In this document: positions 1 to 7,700 of the stretch, piece after piece | Position numbering within the stretch: position 1 is the first letter of the stretch | Layout of the letters: each line of letters begins with the position of its first letter | Assembly (NCBI GenBank): GCA_034429475.1 | Contig: DAOUGD010000048.1 | Span: 1 to 11,883, forward strand | Length of the DNA: 11,883 nt | Source: JAKQHY01 sp034429475 | GTDB taxonomy: Bacteria; Chloroflexota; Anaerolineae; B4-G1; SLSP01 | Reading direction: 5' to 3' | Made by a program: the position numbers and the translations under genes | The notes under the pieces: generated by a model | What the model saw: the letters and a program-made list of their open reading frames with translations, nothing else | The model's database searches: none | Told to the model about the DNA's origin: nothing

Positions 1-53
1 CGGGCTACCGCCCGTCACCGCAAAACCGCCTTCTTACCGGCGGCTTCAGCCGC
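1..53. repeat. Two short GC-rich hairpins in non-coding DNA
   Basis: Two perfect small inverted repeats lie here. CGGGC at 1-5 pairs with GCCCG at 10-14 around a 4-nt loop, and GCGGCT at 40-45 pairs with AGCCGC at 48-53 around a 2-nt loop. CCGCC at 26-30 can alternatively pair with GGCGG at 39-43. No coding frame is convincing. They may be the tail of an upstream element cut by the window edge; their function is unknown. Confidence 0.5.
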
Positions 54-61
54 AAAATCTC

Positions 62-84
62 CTCGACAGGTTGTACCTGCCGAG
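62..84. promoter_or_regulatory. 23-bp inverted repeat upstream of the response regulator gene
   Basis: CTCGACAGGT (62-71) and ACCTGCCGAG (75-84) form a 10-bp dyad with one mismatch around TGT. It lies about 60 bp upstream of the TATAAT box at 130-135, which suits an activator or autoregulation site. It could equally be the stem of a terminator for a gene entering from the right on the minus strand, since the minus-strand sequence beyond it reaches a short T run. Only the dyad itself is seen; the role is inferred. Confidence 0.4.
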
Positions 85-129
85 AATGATAAAGCCCTGC
101 GCTTCTATTCCTCTTAAGGATAAGTTGAG

Positions 130-135
130 TATAAT
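130..135 (+). promoter_or_regulatory. Candidate -10 box for the response regulator gene
   Basis: TATAAT matches the sigma70 consensus exactly. No good -35 hexamer lies 16-18 bp upstream (the 17-bp position reads ATTCCT), so an activator may be needed. Transcription would begin near 142, almost on top of the ATG at 144. Confidence 0.4.
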
Positions 136-143
136 AAACCATT

Positions 144-1211
144 ATGGAAGAAGCTATGATGTCCTCGCTCACAGATCCTTCCGACGCCGAGCAGAATGTT
201 ATCTTGATTGTGGATGATGAACCGGCGAATCTACGCCTGTTATGGGCTTATCTGGATCAGGCTAACTTCAAGGTTCTGGCCGCGCGCGATGGGACGCGCG
301 CCCTTCAGATTGCGGAAACGGCGCAACCGGACATCATCTTGCTGGACGTGATGATGCCGGGACTGGATGGCTTTGAAACGTGCCGCCAGCTCAAGTTGAA
401 TCCACGCACGCGGGCCATCCCGGTGATCTTTATGACGGCGCTTTCCGAAACGGCGGAAAAAGTGCGGGGGTTCGACGTCGGTGGCGTGGATTATATCACC
501 AAGCCGGCGCAACCCACAGAGGTGCTGGCGCGCGTCAGAATGCACCTGATGCTTCATGCTCTCCAATGCCAGTTGCAGGATCAGGTCGCGCAAAGGGAAA
601 CGCAGGTGCAGGAACGCACGACCGAGTTGATGTTGACCAATGCGCAACTCCGGGCGGAAGTCCAGCAGCGGCAGGCGCGCGATCAAGAACGCGATCAGAT
701 GTTGGAATTGATCCGCCATCAGAATGAGTACCTGCAAACTTTGAACGGCCAATTGCTACAACAGCAACAGACTCGGTACTCCGATCTGGAACACGCTTTA
801 TATGAGCAGGTGCTGCCGATGCTCACGCAACTGGCCGAGCAATTGGATACGTTGCAAATGTACATCGCCGCGCCCCACAGCGCGCCAACCCTCTTGTTAT
901 CCTCGCTGAGTGCGGCGCGGCGCATTTTGGGCCGGTTGCAGACGCATGTTCACGATCTCACCCAGGATCTGCAATTGACGTCCGGAAAACCGGGGCGCGG
1001 GTTCAACGATCCTCTGGTCAAACTTAGCCCACGCGAGTTGGAAGTGTTTGAACTGTTGGTGCAAGGGCTGTCGCCCAGCGAAATTGGCGTCAAGCTGGAC
1101 ATCTCGGATAAAACGGTGTACAAGCATCGCGCCGCCGTGATGGAAAAGCTCAATATGCAAAGCATCCCCGAACTGGTCAAACTGGCGCTACAGCGTCAAC
1201 TCATCCATTAA
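144..1211 (+). CDS. Response regulator: receiver domain, long coiled linker, LuxR-type HTH output domain
   Basis: Predicted cytoplasmic transcription factor of a two-component system, 355 residues. A CheY-like receiver spans about residues 18-135: acidic pair D24/D25 in IVDDEPAN, phospho-acceptor D68 in LLDVMMPG, T98 and K120 (ITKPAQP) complete the conserved set, so it should be phosphorylatable. Residues about 138-215 are Gln/Glu/Arg-rich with heptad-like leucines and probably form a coiled coil. A LuxR/NarL-type HTH lies at about 293-352 (LSPRELEVFELL, then SDKTVYKHR as recognition helix). NarL/FixJ regulators are usually about 200-230 residues, so the linker is unusually long. ATG 144 has no Shine-Dalgarno and would be nearly leaderless; ATG 156 or 159 follows GGAAGAAG at 146-153 and is a credible alternative costing 4-5 residues. 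No sensor kinase is in the window, so the signal and target genes are unknown. The giant surface protein gene downstream is a possible target, on proximity alone. Confidence 0.93.
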   Translation: MEEAMMSSLTDPSDAEQNVILIVDDEPANLRLLWAYLDQANFKVLAARDGTRALQIAETAQPDIILLDVMMPGLDGFETCRQLKLNPRTRAIPVIFMTALSETAEKVRGFDVGGVDYITKPAQPTEVLARVRMHLMLHALQCQLQDQVAQRETQVQERTTELMLTNAQLRAEVQQRQARDQERDQMLELIRHQNEYLQTLNGQLLQQQQTRYSDLEHALYEQVLPMLTQLAEQLDTLQMYIAAPHSAPTLLLSSLSAARRILGRLQTHVHDLTQDLQLTSGKPGRGFNDPLVKLSPRELEVFELLVQGLSPSEIGVKLDISDKTVYKHRAAVMEKLNMQSIPELVKLALQRQLIH

Positions 1212-1233
1212 TCCTCCTCTGAAAATAAAGACT

Positions 1234-1307
1234 ATTTCACGCAAAGGCGCAAAGACGCAAAGTAAAAAAAACAAGAACTTGGCGAGCCTGGCGTCTTTAC
1301 GTGAAAT
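1234..1307. repeat. CGCAAAG-type long imperfect palindrome, possible terminator
   Basis: The left arm (1234-1262) begins ATTTCACG and contains three spaced CGCAAAG/CGCAAAGA-like units. The right arm (1278-1307) is its imperfect reverse complement, ending GTCTTTACGTGAAAT, around an A-rich loop (1263-1277). A short T run follows at 1307-1310. Palindromes built from CGCAAAG units are, to my knowledge, common dispersed intergenic elements in environmental bacteria. It lies 23 bp past the regulator's stop codon and may end that transcript. Confidence 0.65.
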
Positions 1308-1360
1308 TTTCATTCGACCGCTGGTGAACGGCCGGTTAATGATGAATTCCCTGCTAAGAA
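1307..1360 (+). repeat. Direct repeat, copy 1 (partner at 1489-1541)
   Basis: Starts TTTTCATTCGACCGCTGG and shares with copy 2 the runs ACCGCTGGTGAAC, GTTAATGA, AATTCC and TAAGAA; by eye about four fifths of positions match with one gap. An internal CTGG/CCGG stem is kept in copy 2 as CTGG/CCAG. It directly abuts the right end of the preceding palindrome. Confidence 0.7.
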
Positions 1361-1376
1361 ACTTCCCAGTTTCTTA
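1355..1376. repeat. Perfect 9-bp A/T-rich hairpin
   Basis: TAAGAAACT (1355-1363) pairs perfectly with AGTTTCTTA (1368-1376) around the loop TCCC. It overlaps the tail of direct-repeat copy 1. Confidence 0.6.
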
Positions 1377-1421
1377 CTGAAAGCATTGGCCCGCAGGCCA
1401 GTGGCCGCTTGAAAATAGCCG

Positions 1422-1492
1422 CAACGGATTGAACGGATTAAACGGAGAAAATATCCGTTAAATTCCGTTACATCCGTTGAGAAAGTTTTTTT
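1422..1492 (+). terminator. ACGGATT-type palindrome followed by T7; repeat and possible intrinsic terminator
   Basis: The left arm (1422-1446) has three ACGGA-containing units; the right arm (1454-1479) has three matching TCCGTT units in inverse orientation, around a 7-nt loop (GAAAATA). Arms of 25-26 nt match with few mismatches and one single-base offset. T7 at 1486-1492 begins seven bases after the stem, a layout that fits Rho-independent termination on the + strand. It is also plausibly just another dispersed palindromic element. Confidence 0.5.
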
Positions 1493-1541
1493 CATCCAAC
1501 CGCTGGTGAACCGCCAGTTAATGAGCAATTCCTCATAAGAA
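1489..1541 (+). repeat. Direct repeat, copy 2 (partner at 1307-1360)
   Basis: Starts TTTTCATCCAACCGCTGG and lies 182 bp from copy 1. Like copy 1 it sits immediately after a long palindrome (here the one at 1422-1479) and is followed by a hairpin, so the whole palindrome-repeat-hairpin arrangement is present twice. Confidence 0.7.
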
Positions 1542-1551
1542 GTTTTCTACC

Positions 1552-1573
1552 AGGGGATAAGAAATTTTCCCCT
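1552..1573. repeat. Hairpin AGGGGA/TCCCCT
   Basis: AGGGGA (1552-1557) pairs with TCCCCT (1568-1573) around a 10-nt A/T-rich loop. It follows direct-repeat copy 2 and touches the -35 hexamer at 1573-1578, so it could affect promoter access. Confidence 0.45.
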
Positions 1574-1601
1574 ATACAACCCCCCACGATTTGGCTATAC
1601 T
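1573..1601 (+). promoter_or_regulatory. Candidate sigma70-type promoter of the giant gene
   Basis: TATACA at 1573-1578 (4 of 6 to TTGACA) and TATACT at 1596-1601 (5 of 6 to TATAAT) are separated by exactly 17 bp. The predicted start is near 1608, leaving a leader of about 140 nt before ATG 1751. Confidence 0.45.
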
Positions 1602-1750
1602 GTAAGTAGTGCTTTATTTGTTTTTGGTAAGAATGACCGGCGATCCTGTCCCCTATCCCCCACTCAGGACTTCGCCAGGCACTTAATAGTTTCAGCTTGC
1701 TTATTAAATTTTGTGATCAAGCAGGTCTTGAGCATAGGAAAGGTGCAACG
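1602..1750 (+). other. Leader of the giant gene with its ribosome binding site
   Basis: AGGAAAGGTG at 1736-1745 stands 5 nt before ATG 1751 and decides that start. Weak alternative pairings exist upstream: TTAATA near 1683 with a downstream TATTAA, and GCTTG near 1695 with CAAGC near 1718. I recognise no riboswitch consensus. The in-frame TTG at 1697 lacks a ribosome binding site. Confidence 0.5.
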
Positions 1751-4700
1751 ATGACTAAAATACTCGGCAGTGTATCAGGTTTGCAGAATTTGAAGACTGT
1801 GCGCCAGAATTTCGGCGACGCCCCCCGCCCCCGGCGGCTTGCGAACCCCTGGTGGATGCGGTGCATAGCTTTGATGGTGATGTGGGTGATGGTCACTGCA
1901 CCGCTGCTTTCGGCTGTCCAGTCGGTGGGGGCAGCGGCCGAAGTTGTTCGACCAACGGATAGCGTCTCTGCTCCGGCGCCGGTTGCCAGCGTGGCCGCGG
2001 GACCAGTTTATGGGCCGGCGACTTATGTGCAGTCAGTGCTGGATGCGGTTTTGACGGCGGCCCAGAATTCACAACCCCGAGCCGCCGCTGACTTACCCAC
2101 TACCCTGACCGATGCCGCCGGGCGCTACCGTTTTGTGGGGTTGCCGCACGGCTCGCACCGCCTCACCCTTGACCTGGCTTCGTTGTCGGATGGTTGGGGA
2201 TTGATGGCTAACACGGTTTCGCCGGTTCTGTGGGTGACGCCCGGTGCGACGCAAACTTCGGACGCGCTGCCGAATGGCGTGCGTTTCACGGCCGTGTATG
2301 ACCGCACCAGCGGCGACATTTACGGCGTGGTTTTTGCGGACAAGAACGGCAATGGGCGTCAGGACGCTGGCGAGCCGGGGCTGCCTAACGTGCGCGTCAT
2401 TGACCCCACGGCGCATCAATACTTTGTGCCGTTCAATGATACGAACTTGTGGGATTTGCTTGACGCGAAGTTGGTCTGCCATTCTGGCAGTCACATCAGT
2501 GGTTATTTGGACTCATCCATTGTCCTGGTGTCCTCTTACGAAGGCACGATTTACTATTATGACCATTGGGAAGATGGCTATGACGTGGATCCTCTGTATC
2601 CTGATATTCTTTCCACGGAAGTAGGGACGCTGGGGACCGGCGCGGTTAAGGTATTCCAGAGTGACATTACCGAAGCCGGGGTTGGCGGCGGCCCACCTTA
2701 TCTCTACGATGGCCGCGACCGTATCACGGTTTACGGTGAAAGAGCCACATTGGTGCGGATGGTTTACCCTTCTAATCCTGGCCCGGTGTTGGCTTCGGCC
2801 TGGGAAATTGCCGAAGTCGCCGATTGGGGCGAGGACTATGTTGCGGTGATGGGGGAGGATTTGGATTTTCGCGTGGGGGATGGCGATGATGCCAATTTCA
2901 CGGGGCTGGAAGTGATGGCCGCGGTGGATGACACGCAGGTGTATTACAACGGTGCGTATGTCGTCACATTGGATACGGGCGATACGTATTTTATTAACGG
3001 TGTGGGGCAAGGCGGCGCGGGGGGTGTAGATAGTACCGATACCATTACTGCAACTCAGCCAGTGCAAGTACAGATGTTGGTCGGTGGTTGTGCTGGCGCC
3101 AATTCTGGCAATGGGCACTCACTCTTGCCGATAAATAAATGGAGCAATGAGTATTGGTCGCCGGTGCCGGGGTTTGCTGACAGTGGAGCTGGCGCTACCG
3201 GGGCTTGCCAATTAAGCGGCGACAGTGATTATGACTCGGACATCTATCTCCACAACCCTAATGATGCGGCGATTACGGTCAACGCTTCCAGCAACCTGGC
3301 AACGGTCGCGCTTTCTATTCCGGCGCATACCACGCGCAGTTTGTTGGAACGCTATGGCGCCTTGGGATATGCAGATATTTCTAACGGCACATCGGGTATC
3401 CACTTGTGGTCCGATGATGTATTCTGGGGCGTTGGGGTGGCGGACTCTTCTTCCGGCGAAAATGGCGATTCACAGACTTATGACTGGTCATTCTCGTTGG
3501 TGCCAGATGTGGATTTATCGTCGCAGGCTGTTGTCGGATATGCGCCAGGAACCAGCGATGCTATTCCCGACGAAAGTGGCAACCTGGCGTTTGTGACAGC
3601 CATTACGGATACGACCATTTATGTGGACCTGGATGGCAATAAGACCGCCGACCGCGTGGATTTGAATGGCGACGGCGACAGCAGCGATTTGGATGTATTT
3701 GGCGTGGCGGCGTGGGATGAACCGCTGACAGCTCTCGGTATCCCCGTAGCTGCCGGGCAGACGGTGCGGATTGCGGACCCGATTGATCGAAATCTGCAAG
3801 GCGCGCTAATTTATACCCTGGACTATCAACACAAATTGGCCGTAGCGTGGGGTCAAGATTTGTGTACTGCGGGCACCGGAAATCCCTATCTTGACCTGGG
3901 GTATACTGTGTTTCCCTTGCCGGTTCCTACCCTTTCAAAGTCTGATGACCTGGCGATAGACGCCGATCTGACCGGGGATGTTTCACCCGGCGATACGGTC
4001 ACCTACACGATTATCTTAAACAATAACGGGCTGGGGTCAATGAACGATGTGGTGTTGACCGATACTTTGCCCTATACCTATGCAAATTTTGTCGTGGGAA
4101 GCCTGTATATCTCTACACCGCCTATTACTGACGCGGTTGAGTATTATGATGGCGCGTTATGGGGTAATACCCCACTGGCCGACGCAGAAAGTTTTCGCAT
4201 TCTGTGGCCGACGATTGGGCCAGAGCAGCAAGTGACGATTACTTTCCAGGTGGAGTTGCTCACCGATATTCCGATTACGATTACCGAAATTACCAATCTG
4301 GCGGTAGTGGATTCCCCCAAGACTGATCCCAAATATTCTGAGGATCCGGATGATCCTCTTGATCCAGATACCGATACCCCCATTGGGCGGGCAATGTTGA
4401 CGCTAGAGAAACAGGCATCCTCTGCGTTGGTGGAACCCGGGGATACCATCACCTATTCTCTTACAATTACGAATATAGGCACCGGCATTGCTCTGGAGTT
4501 GGATATCCAGGATATGTTGCCGTCTGGATTAACCTATGTGCCGGGAACGCTCAGTATGACCTGGCCGATTGCGGTCTTGGGGGTTTTAACGCGCACGGTT
4601 ACGGATACCGCCTTCTTTTACGGCTATTATGCGGATGACTTCGATACTTCCAATTCTGCGGCGACGACAGGGTATACAGGCAATGATGGTTCGCTATCCT

Positions 4701-7700
4701 GGGATACTGATTGGGTAGAGTTTGCCGATGACGGCAATTCAACTACCGGCGCGGCGACGGTTGGCGCTACGCCGGCCAATGCCTTGAGTGTGCCCAGTTA
4801 TCTGCAATTGACCAATACCAATGACGCGAATGTAGCCGGCGCGAGCCGCGATGCGGATTTGTCGCAGTTTGTCAGTCCGTTGCTGCGTTACTATGTGCGC
4901 GGGATTACTAACTCCACCGATGAGACATATCGGATTAGCATTAATACCACGCAGTTGGTGTCGGAGCGGCTTAATGACGCTTATACATTGCGAGAATATT
5001 CATTGAGCGCCTACGCCGGTTCTTCTATTCAGATGGATATACAAGCTGCGGCTACTCTGGAAAATACCGATTTCTATCGGTTTGATCAAGTTACCATTTA
5101 CGAAACTACGCCAGAACGCTATACCACGAGCGAACGCACATGGCAGAAAAGTGTGTTGTCGTACACGACGAGCAGTGGCTTTGCTCCGGTTTCTTACAAC
5201 GCCGCAACCGGCGAACTGGTCATCACGGATAGTATGCGTTTGCCGGCTGAAGGCATTGTGCGGATTACCTATCAAGCGCTGGTTTCTCCCACCGCGACGC
5301 CCGGCGCGTGGTTAACGAACACCGCCGTCATCACGGCTGACAATTGGTTATTAATCACCCATCCTTCAACCGCGACTGAGTCCGTGCGCGTGGCGGGCGC
5401 TGACCTGGAATTGGACCTTCAGGCGAGTACTTTGACGCCGGAGGTAGGGGAGGTTATCACATTCACCGTCACGATCACGAACACCGGGCCTGACGCTACC
5501 AGTGGTGTGACCGCAAGTTTTCTGTTGCCGAGTGGCTACACTTATGGTGGAATTGTTTCTGGCAGCGGCTACAACCCGACTACTGGCGTGTGGACGATTG
5601 GGTCTATTGGCGACGACGGGAGCGTCACGTTAGTTTTCACGGCGACCGTCAACGCAACGGGTTCTTATCCGGTGTATGCAGAAGTGGGGGCGAGCAATGT
5701 GGGCGACCCAGATTCTACCCCCAATGATCATAGCACAACGGAAGATGATGATGACACAGTGAACGTTGGGCCAAGCGGGATAACGGATTTGGCGGTAGTG
5801 AAGACCGTTACCGACCTGACGCCCGCGGTGGGGGACGTGATCACCTTCACGGTGGTCGTGACCAACCACGGCCCTAGTGCCGCAACCGGCGTGGTGGTGA
5901 ACGACTTGCTGCTGGGCGGGTACACCTATCAAGGGCACACCGCCAGCGCGGGGACCTACACCCAGGGCACTGGCGTCTGGAGCGTGGGGAATCTGGCGGC
6001 GGACGCGAGCGCGACCTTGCAGATTCGCGTGCAGGTGAACGCAAGCGGTCCGTATGCCAACACCGCCACGGTGGCTGGCAACGAAGACGACCCGACACCG
6101 GGCAACGATAGCGACACCGAGACGCCCGTTCCCACGCCAGTGACGGATTTGGCGGTGGCGAAGAGCGTGAACGATTCAACGCCCGCGGTGGGGGACGTGA
6201 TCACCTTCACGGTGGTCGTGACTAACCACGGCCCTAGCGCCGCAACCGGCGTGGTGGTGAACGACTTGCTGCTGGGCGGGTACACCTATCAAGGGCACAC
6301 CGCCAGCGCGGGGACCTACACCCAGGGCACTGGCGTCTGGAGCGTGGGCGGATTGGCGGCGGACGCGAGCGCGACCCTGCGGATTCGCGTGCAGGTGAAC
6401 GCAAGCGGCCCGTATGCCAACACCGCCACGGTGGCTGGCAACGAAGACGACCCGACACCGGGCAACGATAGCGACACCGAGACCCCCGTTCCCACGCCAG
6501 TAGCGGACTTGGCGGTAGCAAAGAGCGTGAACGATTCAACGCCGGTAGTCGGGGACGTGATCACCTTCACGGTGGTTGTGACCAACCACGGTCCGAGCGC
6601 GGCGACGGGCGTGATCGTGAATGACCTGTTGCCGAGCGGCTACACCTATCAAGGGCACACCGCCAGCGCGGGGACCTACACCCAGGGCACTGGCGTCTGG
6701 AGTGTGGGCGGATTGGCGGCGGACGCGAGCGCGACCTTGCGGATTCGCGTGCAGGTGAACGCAAGCGGCCCGTATGCCAACACCGCCACGGTGGACGGTA
6801 ACGAAGACGACCCGACACCGGGCAACGATAGCGACACCGAGACCCCTGTACCTTTGGGAATGGGGCAAGTGACTGGCGTAGTGTATACCGACGTGAATGG
6901 CGATGGAACCTACACACCTGGAGTGGATACACCATTGATGGGCGTGGACGTGGTGATCACCGATTCCCTCGGTGTGATGCAAACTGTTACGACAGGCGCC
7001 AACGGAATGTACACTGCGACTGTCCAGGCCGGCAGCGCCACCGTAGATGTGGACGACACTGACCTGCCGCCCGGTTCCACCCTGACAACCGGCAGCACCG
7101 ATCCTACCACGGTAACAGTCCAGGCCGGCGGCAGCGTCAGTGACAACACCGGCTACCGCTTCCCTGACCACGACGGGGACGGCGTGCCTGACTATCTGGA
7201 CCCGGACGACGACAACGACGGCATCCTGGACACCGACGAGTGCCCGACGCCCTCCGCCTGCCCGGACACAGATCGCGACGGCATCCCCGACATCTTCGAC
7301 CTGGATTCGGACAACGACGGCATCACCGACGTCATCGAAGGCGGCGGCGACGATGATGACGGCGACGGCATCATTGACGGCTTCGAGGACGTGGACGGCG
7401 ACGGGCTGGCGGACAGCGTAGACCCGGATCAGGGCGGCACACCGCTCCCCGTACCCGATACGGACGGCGACAATATCCCCGACTACCTTGACCTGGACTC
7501 CGACAACGACGGTATCCCGGATGTGACCGAAGCGGGCGGCGACGACGCCAACGGCGACGGGATCATAGACAACTTCGAGGATGTGAACGGCGACGGCCTC
7601 TCCGACAACGTAGACCCCGATCAGGGCGGCACACCGCTCCCCGTGCCCGACACGGACAGCGACAATATCCCCGACTACCTTGACCTGGACTCGGACAACG

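Larger units (their letters stand above)
1212..1696. other. 485-bp repeat-rich intergenic region
   Basis: No credible gene lies here on either strand. It holds, in order, a CGCAAAG-type palindrome (1234-1307), direct-repeat copy 1 (1307-1360), a hairpin (1355-1376), an ACGGATT-type palindrome (1422-1479) with a T7 run, direct-repeat copy 2 (1489-1541), a hairpin (1552-1573), a promoter (1573-1601) and the leader of the giant gene. Confidence 0.8.

Noticed and set aside
1310..1528. A 72-codon minus-strand open frame in the intergenic region
   Set aside because: It runs through two direct repeats and a palindrome and has no recognisable protein signature.
1307..1541. Insertion sequence bounded by the direct repeats
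   Set aside because: The enclosed DNA is under 200 bp, contains no transposase fragment, and the repeats are direct and imperfect rather than inverted terminal repeats.
1602..1735. Riboswitch in the leader of the giant gene
   Set aside because: Only weak short pairings are visible, and no conserved core of a known riboswitch class is recognised.
1697..1750. Upstream TTG start for the giant gene
   Set aside because: It has no Shine-Dalgarno, and the added 18 residues do not belong to the signal peptide. ATG 1751 has AGGAAAGGTG at the right distance.
5783..6862. CRISPR-like appearance of regularly spaced identical blocks
   Set aside because: The period is 360 bp, the whole unit is coding, and each unit is a DUF11 domain. 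There are no short repeats with unique spacers.
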